Positions 1 through 11,368 of a DNA stretch of 64,000 nt are shown here, one piece after another. The notes beneath the pieces were generated by a model, which was given only the letters and a program-made list of their open reading frames with translations, did not search any database and was not told the DNA's origin. This DNA is from Ischnura elegans. Lineage: Eukaryota > Arthropoda > Insecta > Odonata > Coenagrionidae. The stretch is from the NCBI RefSeq assembly GCF_921293095.1, contig NC_060253.1, forward strand, positions 73,507,992 through 73,571,991, given 5' to 3'. The position numbers were made by a program, and so were the translations under genes. The stretch's first letter is position 1. Each line of letters starts with the position of its first letter.

Positions 1-1204
1 TATAAATAAACAAGGGACGACACAAAATGAGCCGACGAAAAATACGACCAAAAAGAACAAGGTGCCAGGACACAGATTTGGGGACAATTTTTCCCTATAT
101 TTCCCTAAAACAAAAACGAGCACTGTTGATTAATTCAAAATTGTCTTCTTGAATGTACACTTAGCACTAAGAAACTTCTTAATCGGCAATTAAGCACAGT
201 TAACTCCTCAAAAATGATGTCTGAACTCATTTCACTCCGTTCTTAAGGAGAGTCTTGCGTTACTATAAGGATTAAGGAAGACTCAAGGGAGATAGAAGTC
301 GTGGTCCACAAATGATGATTCAGCTGAGGGACGAATTTAAGGTCAGCAAAGGCACTCAAGCAAACAAAAGACGTCACGCACCATCTCCTTGAGTCTAAGA
401 TTCATATGTGGCAAACACACGAAACGACAACGGGTCGCACTTGGAATAACCATGTCTTCGAAATCATTGCCATGATATAATAGAAAATAAATTCTAGATC
501 GTAAAAGAAGACGGCTCTGAACCACAAATAGGAGCTGTAAGGATCTCCGCACTGATATGAACTCTTCGAAGCCACTTAAATCAGACCCAAGTGGACATTT
601 TCCGTCAGACAGCTACCGCTCTGCCACTGAGGAATTAGGTGAACATGAACTAATACAACAAGGACGGCTAGAAAAATGATGAACCTACACACAAAAGGTG
701 CATTGTACGCGAAACTTCTTGACATTCATTGAATAACTCTATTTAAAGTCACGTTTTACGGGTTAAATCATGTTTAATCCTTCACCCTATCACGCACGCA
801 CCTATTTCTTAAATTATAAATCAGTGGGGAATGTTAACTGATTTTTCCTAATACTGCAGGTCTTTTGATAAATTTATCTGAAAAGTAGGTACCGCATTTC
901 TAATCATCGGGAAGATATGAATACATTGTTCAGGCCTAAACATTATAACATTAGTTTCCCCAAATTTCTTGAAATTCGTAATCATAACAGAACTGTGGCA
1001 AATACTCGAGAATAGTTTTCCTACGTCAATACGGCCTTTAACTGGTTGGATTTTATGTGTTCCGGAATTCAAACACCCAAAAACGCAAGCATAATGAGAT
1101 AATTCTGTAGCAATACTTACCAGTAATTAAAAATTAAAATCGTATAACTACACCCAATACAGTGACCATTCTGATTCCGTACGTCCCTTTTCTGTGGCAG
1201 CACC
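1..1204. other. No gene recognised
   Basis: AT-rich sequence with no reading frame that looks like a known protein and no repeat shared with the rest of the window that I could see. The short open frames here have no domain motif or convincing splice context. Confidence 0.5.
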
Positions 1205-1440
1205 AAGTAGACGCCAGTTTATACGCCCGCCGGCCTGCGCAGCGATGTCAACTCACACGTCGCTCTGCGCATTCTCGGACGACGTCCCAAGACCTCCATA
1301 AGACACAACGTTAGACGCGTCATAGCACCAGCGGCCCCCACCACTACCACTCTCCATATAACTGCATGGGGATGGATTGGGACGTTCTGGCCAGCGCCCC
1401 ACGGCTACAAATACGAACTTCTCGCGCCATTTCTTTTCGT
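1205..1440 (+). repeat. GC-rich interspersed repeat, copy 1 (family F)
   Basis: A GC-rich block much richer than its flanks. A diverged copy lies in inverted orientation at about 18965-19190. Shared landmarks include the segments around GCGCAGCGATGTCAACTCA, the CGTCGCTCTGCGCAT stretch, GACGCGTCATAGCACCAGC and the CTGGCCAGCGCC segment, in the same order. No coding frame is conserved. The family is unclassified; the high CpG content could equally be an old promoter-like sequence that was copied. Confidence 0.7.
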
Positions 1441-1589
1441 GTTCTCCAATACTTTCGATGTATGGGACTGAAAAAACACTTTGATTAATTAGATGTTTAA
1501 TTATAAATTAATGGATATTTATTTTTTTACTTTTTCAAATATTTGGGAGGGGCGGCGTCCGAGAGTCCTTATGGGCAAGCCGCCACTGT

Positions 1590-1795
1590 CAGTAAGTAAT
1601 TAACCCACATCTTCATGTTCATCAAAAGTTCGAATGTCTTAATAGTGACCATAAATATAGTGCAAAAAAATGCCCAGACAAAATCATTCGGCTTGACCGA
1701 GATTTGAACCCAGATCCCCCTATTTCTGCTCGAGTGCTTTAGCCAGTTAAACCCACCAGGAAATTTGGGGACTATGCCAGACAAGGTGGTAATAG
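1590..1795 (-). repeat. tRNA-derived SINE-like element
   Basis: Read on the minus strand this carries a box B-like sequence, GGGTTCAAATCT, preceded by a degenerate box A region in TGGTGGGTTTAACTGGCTAAAGCAC. A body about 100 bases long follows. The pol III promoter layout suggests a tRNA-derived SINE. The same layout, with box B GGTTCGAATCC, occurs at about 31430-31610. Ends are approximate. Confidence 0.55.
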
Positions 1796-1832
1796 ATGAG
1801 ACAAGCAGTCCAAAAAGTTCACCCCGTGGCTA

Positions 1833-2136
1833 CAGGGGTGCAGCCAGGAATTAAGGCTGGGAAGGGGGGGGGTTTAGGTGCTACTAATACCGGGGTGTGT
1901 GGTGGTATGGAATTCCCTCTAGGATAAGCGGTAGGTGCGAGATTAATAAATTGCGGAATTTTAAGATAAACGGTTCAAAATGGTGAGTTTTACGGATTTG
2001 TGAGGGATAATTTATTAATGCTTACACTATTCTATCAGTAATATCAATCCAATTAAGTAAAATGGATTAAAATTAAATATTTCTCTCAGCTTTGGGGGGG
2101 TTTTAACCCCCAAAACCTCCCCTCGCTGCACCACTG
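1833..2136 (+). mobile_element. hAT-type MITE, family A copy 1
   Basis: Non-coding element with terminal inverted repeats: the left end starts CAGGGGTGCAGCCAGG and the right end, inverted, starts CAGTGGTGCAGCGAGG. G/C runs lie just inside each end and the centre is AT-rich. Other copies are at 2865, 6911 (inverted) and 26044. The flanking 8-mers CGTGGCTA and CGTGGAAT match at five of eight bases, an eroded target duplication. Family assignment rests on the perfect 8-bp duplications of copies 3 and 4. Confidence 0.85.
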
Positions 2137-2144
2137 CGTGGAAT

Positions 2145-2540
2145 TCACTTAAATCATAAATATATCTTCGATAATTAAAAAACCATCGGAAGCAATACTT
2201 ACATGACTCATTTGCCCATTTCTTACCATTTTAAGGCACATTTTGTTTGTCTTTTATCTTTACCTCTTTCATGAAGAATTCAATCTAAGTCTTTCCCCTT
2301 TTTTCTTCTAGAATCAGTCGTAAATGGTGCCTTGTGATATCATACATGCCTATGTCCTCCACTTTATTATATACATGAGTGGTTTCACAGCAATAATAGA
2401 ACTTACCCTCACGTAATGAATACCTGGAGTCGGTCTGACAGGTGAAAAAATACTGATCATAGTCCTACTAACACAAAACTATGCTTGCATAATTTTCATC
2501 TGATAAAAATATACTGTGATGGGTACCTGATGACTATTTC
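2145..2540. other. No gene recognised
   Basis: AT-rich spacer between a MITE and a LINE fragment. I see no coding, RNA or repeat signal here. Confidence 0.4.
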
Positions 2541-2740
2541 TTAACAATTAATACAAACTATATTTATTAGCTACCAAATATACTGCTTGGGAGTGCTTCA
2601 CAGTGCGGAAACTTAGACGACGACGAAAGAGGGACAAGAGAAGAATGAAGGTGTGAATATAAAAAGGAACAGAAAAGGTGAGATGGATGGAGAGGAAAAG
2701 AAATGAAGAAGTGCTATCCATGATAGAATGAAATGGCATA
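2541..2740 (+). pseudogene. RTE-like LINE reverse transcriptase C-terminal relic
   Basis: In one plus-strand frame this reads KRDKRRMKV, two stops, then EKVRWMERKRNEEVLSMIE. That is the C-terminal tail of RTE-type endonuclease/reverse transcriptases, where a conserved EAFEMW motif precedes an R-M-x-x-v-x-W-x-x-R-x-x-N-E-E-V-L segment. A better copy of the same region is at about 29690-29900. It carries in-frame stops and no domain upstream, so it is a dead fragment. Confidence 0.7.
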
Positions 2741-2864
2741 ATACGAATGGGCTTTACTGTTAATTAAAGTGGTTAGTTCAGGCTGGGAGGGGCACAGGAG
2801 GGGTGCTTTGTAAAATCTTCCTTGTAATCAAACACTATCAGCATACCTTTAATATAATCCCTTT

Positions 2865-3175
2865 CTGGGGCGCTGCCAGGAATAAAGGGTGGGGGAGGTT
2901 TAAGTGCTACTAATACGTGTGTGTTTGGGGGTATGGCATACCCACCAGGATAAGCTGTAGGTGCGAGATTAGCAGTTTGCGGAATTTTAAGATAAAATGG
3001 TTCGAAATTATGAGTTTTACGGCTTTCTAAGGCATATTTTATTATTCATTACACTAGTCTATTAATAATATAAATCCAATTAAGTAAAATGAATTAAACT
3101 TAAAAATTTCTCGGAGCTCTGGGGGGGGGGGGGGGGGGGGTTTATCCCCAAAAACTCCCCCTCGCTGCACTACTG
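2865..3175 (+). mobile_element. hAT-type MITE, family A copy 2
   Basis: Same element as at 1833 and 26044: mutated left terminus CTGGGGCGCTGCCAGG, shared interior (GTGCTACTAATAC, GGTGCGAGATTA, TTGCGGAATTTTAAGATAAA) and right terminus CTCGCTGCACTACTG. It contains an uninterrupted run of about 22 G just before the right end. Flanking 8-mers ATCCCTTT and CTCTCTTT agree at six of eight positions. Confidence 0.88.
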
Positions 3176-3412
3176 CTCTCTTTTCCATTTCAGAAGGGCA
3201 GGTAAATTATATTTTTCCATGACCACCGTAAAAGGTTGACTCGCAATCATAATGCCATGCTAATGTTGATCGCACCATTTTTCTTAAAAAAAAACAGAAT
3301 AATACTAATGTACGCGTATTCCCCAGAAAGAAAAGGATAGAACTTTCTATGATGCGTTTTGGTTCAAAAGTATGCCATTTTACTCAATTCCCATAAATAT
3401 CTCTCTACAAGG

Positions 3413-3697
3413 GTATACCCAAGGTCATAACTGGGGGGGTTGGGGGCAAGCCATGGTCTAGGTGGGGGCAAGCCAAGTTGTGACATTAATATTTGAGATT
3501 ATTACCTTGAAAAAACAGTTTTATTATTACTAATTATACTAATACATATCATTTTTCATTGGTTTAAAGAAAATTTGTTGAATACTTTCGTTTCCATTCA
3601 GTGCTGATTTTTCTTAAAGACTTTTGCAATTTTGGCTTCTAGAGGGGAGGGGGGGGGGGTGCTGCCCCCCAGGAAAATTGCTCCTCGGTTGCTTTCA
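3413..3697. repeat. G-rich-ended repeat, MITE-like
   Basis: An AT-rich core is flanked by G-runs on the left (GGGGGGGTTGGGGG, then GGTGGGGGCAAGCC) and by G and C runs on the right (GAGGGGAGGGGGGGGGGTGC). The layout is that of the other MITEs in this window, but I could not define terminal repeats or a target duplication, so the class is open. Confidence 0.4.
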
Positions 3698-4130
3698 GTG
3701 AAAAATTAGATTTATCTTGAAAGCAATTCAAGGCGATCCGATTGCACATTTTTTTAATGAAAAATATAGTGATAAAATTATTTTCTCTCATGAATCAATT
3801 GCCTTACCGGTAGTTTTCTCCACCTAAAAAATTAAAATACTGTAATTAGAAAATTCTTATTTTCACTTTGACTCGACTCAGATATTCCTCTCTCCTCACG
3901 CGATGGAAAAACCGCTTTCTTCTATGGTAGAATTGTTTGGCTGTGGGGGGAGGGTACACGGGGCCTTCCTATCTGTGAAATCGTGCTTGAGGCTCTTGGC
4001 GAGGGTTAAAGTAGTGAAGTTGCGCCATTTTCCTTACCCGATCAAATCAAATCGATCCCCAGTGGAGAAGGAACGCGTGAGAAATACTCGGAGGTCGACT
4101 CCAGAGAATAACGGACACGGTTGCGTCGGG

Positions 4131-4296
4131 CAGTGGCGCCGACTCCACGGGGCCTGAGGGGGCCCGAGCCCCCTCAAAAATTCGTTATGGATGAGAGGAA
4201 AAAATGTGTCAGGCTTGTCGATTTTCCCCGGAGTGTCCAGATCATATGGTCCTTAAGGGCCATGGTCCAGATATCGAGATTCTAGTTATCAGGGTT
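4131..4296 (+). mobile_element. hAT-type MITE, family D, truncated copy
   Basis: Begins CAGTGGCGCCGACTCC and runs through GGGGCCTGAGGGGGC and CCCCCTCAAAAATTCG, colinear with the inverted full copy at 47875-48143. It stops near 4296 and lacks the other terminus. Relative to the full copy it has about 30 extra bases (about 4240-4269) that contain a near-palindrome and are flanked by a repeated GTCCAG. Confidence 0.8.
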
Positions 4297-4390
4297 CTAA
4301 TTTTTTCGTCGAAATAATACATGATTCTTATAGCAATTTTCACCAGGAATCCATTTTCACCAATCAAACTTCTCGTAAACCATTGATTTT

Positions 4391-4639
4391 ATCATTAAAA
4401 TGCATTTAAAACAGTGAAATCCGTCTGCAAACGCGAAGTTAGCTTTGATTGTTGGTGACGTCATTTCTCCCTACGTCGTTATCGTTTTGCATGCACGGCC
4501 GCAGAAGCTACAATGAAGCACTCGTTGAGTAAGTGAATATCTCGGTATTTTTTTAATTTGTGTTTTCTCTGAGACATGTTATGATGTTATTTAGTCTCGT
4601 AAAATAGTTTTCATCCATTTTCTATTATCGTAGAAAAGG
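4391..4639 (+). repeat. Local segmental duplication, unit 1
   Basis: About 249 bases repeated at 5099-5372 with only a few substitutions and one 25-base insertion in the second copy. The unit contains a perfect cAMP-response-element-like octamer (TGACGTCA), CpG-rich sequence, then ATGAAGCACTCGTTGA followed at once by GTAAGTGA, a good splice-donor sequence. It could be a copied promoter and first exon, but no downstream exon was identified. Confidence 0.85.
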
Positions 4640-5098
4640 CTTTGACTTTGTTGATAAAGTTGCCTCCTAATTTTTCAATGAATTTTCAATTAATGGTACC
4701 AATTAATTCTCACTCACTTGGGCTAAAATTTATTCAGTGGCTTTTGCATGTAGAGGTCCGGTTTTAGCTAGTAAAATCGTGTCATCAAATGTGTTTACAG
4801 CAAGTAGAGTTTGTTTATGTTTGCTTTACGATCTAGGAGTTTTGCGCAGTGAATGGAAGAGTATATTATCAATTTCAGATTATCACCATTCGTGAGACAT
4901 AACTTTTGGAATATTTTCGTGATTTTAATGGACTTTTTTCGATCAAGAGGTATCCCAGTATCTCCACCATGATATCTTGCCCAGAGGAATTTTTCTAAAA
5001 ACACATTTTCACTTTTACCCATGCTTCTCGCCGTCTAAAGCACAAAAACAATATTTCTGCTGGGAATTCGTAATCGGAGTTCAAACCTGTTAGCTACC
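4640..5098. other. Spacer between the duplicated units
   Basis: AT-rich sequence with no recognisable gene. It separates the two copies of the duplication, so the repeat has a centre-to-centre distance of about 708 bases. Confidence 0.4.
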
Positions 5099-5372
5099 AT
5101 CATTAAAATGCATTTAAAACAGTGAAATCCGTCTGCAAACGCGAAGTTAGCTTTGATTGTTGGTGACGTCATTTCTCCCTACGTCGTTATCGTTTTGCAT
5201 GCACGGCCGCAGAGGCTACAATGAAGCACTCGTTGAGTAAGTGAATTTATAAAATTATATTTATAAAAAAAATCTCGGTATTTTTTTAATTTGTGTTTTC
5301 TCTGAGACATGTTATGATGTTATTTAGTCACGTAAAATAGTTTTCATCCATTTTCTATTATCGTAGAAAAGG
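5099..5372 (+). repeat. Local segmental duplication, unit 2
   Basis: Near-identical to 4391-4639, including the TGACGTCA octamer, the ATG-containing stretch and the GTAAGTGA donor-like site. A 25-base AT insertion follows the donor-like site. The low divergence implies a recent duplication or an assembly artefact. Confidence 0.85.
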
Positions 5373-6902
5373 AATATATATCGAATATTTGCGAAATGGG
5401 AGACGGTTTCGTGTAAGCTGTTGCGATAATCTCCCAAAGGTGGATTCCATAATGATGGCTTTATATTTTAAAAGTAACCAGGACTTTTTGGCGGCATAAT
5501 TTAGAGAAGTGAATGCTTCGCGCTAAGTTTTTCTAGTTTTTTTATCATTAATGGGCCAGCTTTTACGAATACAGAAGTAACTACTTGGCCTCTATTCAAA
5601 ATTTCTGCATGAAATATTGCTGCATCTAGTTACTGCTAATGTAGTTGATATGATATGAGTTATGATTTTTTGCTTTCAGTATATCAGCTTTTTAATTCAG
5701 TATGTTGTCAAATGCTTTCTGTGCACAGATTTAAGGTAATTTCGCTGTTTTTGAAATGAAAAATACAACTTTATTTTGAAAAAATGGTTTTAAATGAATC
5801 GTTCAAAGTATTTTCCGACGCTACCTTCAAATTTTCCCCATCATTGTGGCAGAACCCGAATATCGTTACGGAAGAATTGTTTGTCTTTTAAAGCTATCCT
5901 GTAATCCTGTTTTTGCACCAAATGGTTATCAATGCAGGAATGAAGGACAAGCTATTCTCACAATATTCTCTGACCTTTCTTATTACTCTCTCAACGTGTA
6001 TCCTAAAACTTTCTATTTGCTTAGTTACCTTAACTTCATCTTTAGAGATCTTTGCATTCTTGGAAACACTTGATGGTCTAATTAACTCTCAAATTTTACC
6101 ACTAAATGAGTGAGCAGGTTGTTTGAAGCCGCGATCTGCCACTACCCCACAGCCTTTTGGAATTTGCTCAAGAAATTCAGTCGAAGAGAAAACTATCTAT
6201 TGCCCAGCCACCATAACCCCTCGAAATGAAATTTTCTAAAGAAGAATCATATGATTTTTTTGATTGAGTTTCGATAGAAATATCTAAGCTGTAAACATTC
6301 CATTAATTTTACAATAATGTTAAAAGCTGATTCCTTTGAAAAACATTATTTCTATTTTTCTGTACTATCAGCAGTATACTGCACTGATTGCTGTAATAAA
6401 CCGTTTTAGAGTTACCTTAGCAATTCACTTTTTTTCGGCTAGTTTTAGCATTATACCTTTCATACTATAGCAGCGTAATAAACTAAGCGCAGTTTGATAT
6501 ACTTAGGAATTAGCCGCCAAATTAGGAATCACTTATCATACTCTTCTTCAGTAGTTGAATTGCTAATTTCACTAGCTGCAATACCATCTAGCTTTTACAG
6601 GCGGAAGAACCTCATAGGAGAATTAGCAGCATTGGCAGAAACAGGTTTTTTTCTGAATACCAAGAGTTTTTGTTTTTGGCTTCAATTGGCAGTACTTTTC
6701 CTGACCTCGACTTTCCACCACTTCTTCAGGTTGTCTTTCCTCCTGTGGCACAAAGTCAGTTGATTGGAGGAAGTAGTATTTATATATCAGTGAGTTTCTT
6801 ACACATTTTACGCTTAGCGTAGCGTAGCAGTAATGGTTTTGTGGGAGTTCAGATAGGAATACTACGAATGTTAATCAATTGGTTTCGGAGAGGGGCAAGG
6901 TA
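5373..6902. other. No gene recognised
   Basis: About 1.5 kb of AT-rich sequence. Short open frames on the plus strand (for example 6494-6763) are hydrophobic chance translations of T-rich DNA. I see no repeat family or RNA gene. Confidence 0.4.
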
Positions 6903-6910
6903 GCCTACTG

Positions 6911-7203
6911 CAGTGGCGCAGCGAGGGGGGTTTGGGGGATAACGCCCCCCCAGAGCTCAGAGATATTTTCAGTTTAATCTATTTTGCATAATTGGATTAA
7001 TATTACTTGTGGAATAGTGTAAGGATTAATAAAATATCCCTCAGAAGGCCGTAAAAACTCACAATTTTAAACCATTTATCTGAAATATTTTCTGGCGGAG
7101 GGCCCCCGCATCTCCCGCTCCCACCCTGGCGGGTAAGCCATACCCCCAGGCTTCCCAGTATTAAATGCGCCTGAAACGGCCTTAATTACTAGCTGGGCCC
7201 TTG
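6911..7203 (-). mobile_element. hAT-type MITE, family A copy 3, perfect 8-bp target duplication
   Basis: Inverted copy of family A: it begins CAGTGGCGCAGCGAGG and ends in the reverse complement of the CAGGGGCGCAG terminus. The octamer GCCTACTG lies directly on both sides (6903-6910 and 7204-7211), a perfect 8-bp target-site duplication, the hallmark of hAT transposition. A segment near 7085-7130 is GC-rich and differs from other copies. Confidence 0.93.
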
Positions 7204-7211
7204 GCCTACTG

Positions 7212-8210
7212 TACGTATTCTTATCATGATTAATCATTGATAAATTCCAAAAATACAATAATTTTAAGCCATCGGATACTACGACGGCCGTTGTTTTCAA
7301 CCTTTGATAGCTCAGCAAAAACACCATGCAAGCGACCGGAGGGTACTGCGCAAACAGGGCAGCTGCACGTCCTCCGCACCATACGCTCAAGTCATTTTTC
7401 AACATAATTCTGTTGTAATTACTTAAAGTGATCTTTACGAACAAATTCCGTCGTTTTCGCCGACAGATCGTTCTTCCTCTTCATCGCCTTAAACCACTAC
7501 ACTCCTCTCGCTTCATTATTCATGACGACGAATATAATCTAATATAACGACGAATATATCTAATAAATAATTTCGTGATGTATTTGAACAAATAGGCACT
7601 ACGTAATATTTATAATTGTACATAAAAGCACTTCACGTAGGTAAAAACCAAGGTTCTTAGAGTAAAGGTTGCCTCATTCGCGACTCGGGCTCCCATTGGC
7701 TTGACGTCACTGTAGACCCAACTTCCAGAGCCATTTCAAATTCTAGCCTTTCCGCGGGCCTAACTGCTTACCGCAGCGAGTTCTTGAATTTACCCTCTAT
7801 CAAACACTATAAGCCGAATTTGAAATTGAAGGCCGATTTATGAAAATAATGATGATAAGATTTAAAAAAAAGATAAATTCGTGTATTCAGACGCCATAAT
7901 TTCCTGATGAAGTGATGAAATGGGAAGGTGTGCGAGTTGATTCCGTGTCCACACTTCCTTCCTGTAACTCTCAAAACACTGTTTTCCTTGCTACTTCCGC
8001 AATATAATTTAAACTTAGATTAATATGGCTGGGAGGAAAATACGCAAAAACCAAATTAGTTGCTTCAAAAAATTACAGTTCTGCAACTTTTTAAATAGAA
8101 ATTATGCTCGTTTTCATTCTTCGCCGGGCTTTGAAAATACAGACTGTCCCAAGGGTCGTGTGTCATTTTTGACCTGTAAATTTAGTAACTTTGCATCGAG
8201 CAATGTTCAT
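7212..8210. other. No gene recognised
   Basis: Mostly unremarkable sequence. Around 7645-7665 there is ACCAAGGTTCTTAGAG, which matches one arm of the small inverted repeat at 13268-13311. No coding signal. Confidence 0.4.
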
Positions 8211-8864
8211 GAAAATTAGCATATGTACTTATGGGAAAAGGTCCTAAGTTTTGTAGAGTGCAAGAAAAATTTTACAATTTTGACCTTTTGACCTCACAAT
8301 GTGGGTCCAAACCAAAAATTTCAATTTGCCTCGGAGGTCTAAAAATCAACACTACGGATCTATGAACTGCTTAACCGACTTTGGCACCCTTCAAAACCTA
8401 TGGTTTGACACGTTGGTTGTCATGATGGCCCGACGTTTAACTCTATGACCTTTGACCCCCATTGTGACCCTCGGAGGTCAATTAGTGAATAATAAGGGTT
8501 TTTAGACTTTACCAATGACTTGGGCACCCTATAAAACCCATGGATCGACACCTTTGTTGGTATACTATTCTTTTTGCCACCTTTATGACCTTGACGGTGA
8601 CCTTACTGGGTCAACAGTTGAATTTTCGTGAATAAAAGTATTATTTTCGAGTTTCTCGTGTCCGAAAACCCTAGAATAGTCATCTTGGTCAATGAAATTC
8701 AGACTTTTTTCTATCTCGATTTTTTAAACATTGAAACCCCATACGGCAAATTGAAATTTTTGGTTTGGACCCACATAGTGAGGTCAAAAGGTCAAAATTG
8801 TAAAATTTTTCTTACACTCAACGAAACTTAGGACCTTTTCCCATAAGTACATATGCCAATTTCG
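8211..8864. mobile_element. Foldback element with 120-bp inverted arms
   Basis: The left arm (about 8211-8330) and right arm (about 8745-8864) are near-perfect reverse complements, sharing CATATGTACTTATGGG, AAAAGGTCCTAAG and AATTTTACAATTTTGACC. The spacer is about 410 bases. Arms and spacer are unusually rich in TGACC(T) and GGTCA hexamers. No coding capacity; a non-autonomous foldback or long-TIR element is the simplest reading. Class unknown. Confidence 0.85.
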
Positions 8865-9450
8865 AAAATTTCTCAATAGCTCTCAAAGGCATACGAAAGG
8901 ACTCAAATTTATAAACTTAGTACTAGAAATTTGTTTACCTGATATCTTACCATTGGTACACGATGTTACTCATAGCATACGAGTTAAACAATGAATTTAC
9001 AAAATAGTCCCTGCATGAATGAGTGCGCAAAATATTAAGTTAAATTTGCCTTAAAAGGGAAGAATTCCAGATTTTCCAATGCAATAGGGGCATCTAAGTT
9101 CTTGATTACGAAATCTTTAGCATATCCACTTAGTTTGTCTGACCGATTCACTTTCACCACTTTCTTCACATGTGTGGGGGACGAGACACGGTCAATGATT
9201 CGATTAGTTAATATACACAATAAAAAAATTTTTCAATTTAAGCATCCGCCTGTGATATGAGACATTCCGTCTAGCTTTCTTCGTTTTCGACAAGCTGTTG
9301 GAGCACGTTGCCACAGTACAACGGCAGCCTGGCATATCCGACGATTAATGGCGCTCTTCACCCACAAAAAGTTCGTCTTATGAGTAGTGGATTACAAAGA
9401 CGATTTCCAGTGAAATTGCAGGAAATGTGTTCAGATTCGCGTTAAACGCC
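8865..9450. other. No gene recognised
   Basis: AT-rich sequence between two mobile elements. No domain-like frame, RNA gene or repeat seen. Confidence 0.4.
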
Positions 9451-9453
9451 TTA

Positions 9454-11365
9454 AGGCCTGGTTACACGGTACATGAGAATGTACAAGAAAATGTGAGAAT
9501 GTCTGAATCTCACAATGAAAACGAAAATGCACCGTGTAACCACGCAAAATGTAAGAATGTATGAATTTCTGAACGCCTGCTCTAATTTCATTCAGACAAT
9601 CATACAATTTGAACTCGGAGTCACCTGGTGGCAGAATACGAAAACGACACATTCATTTCATCTGGCTTGTATAGGCGACTTCTTTGTTTACGTACGGCCC
9701 CGATAGTTATTTCGATTTGATATGATCTTGCTTGACTTGGATATCTCACTGATTGGATATGGGTAGCGAAAGAATGGAACACAAGAAAAGGGGATGGGTA
9801 AAATGAAGGATCAGATGGAAAGGCGCTGAATGTATGAACCGCGAGAATTGTCCAAGATTGAGATCCAAATGATCGTTAAAAGGTCATAAAAAGCATGTGA
9901 TAGGCAAAGAAATAAGATTCAAGTACTATTTACGCTGTATTTACTCAAGTTCCTGTTTTTGAATCGAGACCGACTGCAAAGCGAGTCGAAATTTTAGGTG
10001 TTGCGTTGACATGCAGCGAACGTTATGGGCATCGCAGTAATAAATATTGAATTTACCTTGCCAAAAGCCTCATATTTCTCGTATATTCCTGTAGCGTGCG
10101 CCGATTCACAGGAGAAGGATGGAGAGAAATCACGACACACTCGCTTTCAAATCTAAAATTCAACTGCCTTTATTATGTCCTGTTTATTATATCACAAGGC
10201 TTAAGGGCACGAGAAATTTTGAAAATGTGCTTTTATTATGGAACACTACTATCCAACAAAATTTTAACAATATCGGCGGAAGACACTTTGAGAATATTCC
10301 TTGTTAGGGGCTCCTTGTGACGAGAGGCCGGCTGCCCATTACATTCCTTATTTTTCACCGTGGTTTAATCGTAATCAGTATTTATTCTCGTAAACAGCCA
10401 CTTTCCTTATAATTTGATCCTACAATGGGTAGAATGATAGGTACATTTATAGAGTTGTTTACAAAGTGAAATAAGTAACTTGATAAAATCCTGCGGTAAC
10501 CCTGATTTAATAGTGTACTTACGTTGAGGATATCCCGTTGACAATATAGATAATGTATTTGACTCCATTCTGTGGATCATCAACCACTCATTACTCTTAT
10601 TTTTGTCCCTTCGAACACAAGCAAAAAACTTCTCCGGCGAGTAAATAGAGGTTCTAGACGTCGGGGCACTTTATATGGTTTTATGGGATACACTATTTAT
10701 ATGGTTTTCACACGTTTTTCTGTTGAAGGTCCATGCTACAATATACTTACTGCATTAAGCAAATGATGTAGGTGTGTAACGTAGATCACAATCTGCAATC
10801 AACTTATTTTAATGTAATCTTTCCAAAGCCCCCAAACAATCGCCTTTATTTATTTCAACAACGCCTTGGCAACCCAATATATTCACAATCCGAAGTTTGA
10901 CGTTAAAGCAGCAATTATATTCGCCAAAGTTGCGTTTGAGTCCCTAAATAGACAGTTTTTCTATCCACTTCCTCAGTCTGTCATCAGTGGATTCCAGGCC
11001 GTGATGTAACGCGCGCACGCTCCGTCACGTGTTTTCAAACAGTCGATGAAGATTATTTTTAAAGACTCATATCTCAGCTATAAAACATTATTCATCCGCG
11101 AAATTTTCGGCAAGTACATTTGAGGTAAGGATCTTATTATTCTAGTACTTTAAAAAAAGTTTGCATGTTCCCCATTGGTTTATATTTGAAGTTGAAATAA
11201 TTTGTTGCGCATTAAAAAATGTACGAAAAAATGTCCGAAAAAATGTACCGTGTAACCACCTACTCGTGGATCTTGTCCATGAGAATGTACAAGAATCTGT
11301 TCAGAAAACCATTCAGACAAATGTACAGATTCTTGTACATTCTAATGTACCGTGTAACCAGGCCT
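9454..11365. mobile_element. PIF/Harbinger-like element, 1.9 kb, TTA target duplication
   Basis: The left end starts AGGCCTGGTTACACGGTACA and the right end is its reverse complement, closing CCGTGTAACCAGGCCT. TTA flanks both ends (9451-9453 and 11366-11368). A 3-bp TTA duplication with an AGGCC-type TIR points to the PIF/Harbinger superfamily. The subterminal 100-200 bases on both sides carry repeated ACCGTGTAACCA and AATGTACAAGAA-like words. No transposase is visible inside, so this is a non-autonomous element or a composite of two. Confidence 0.7.
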
Positions 11366-11368
11366 TTA

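Noticed and set aside
7076-7444. 122-codon minus-strand frame
   Set aside because: Its end overlaps the family A hAT MITE, so most of it is repeat sequence.
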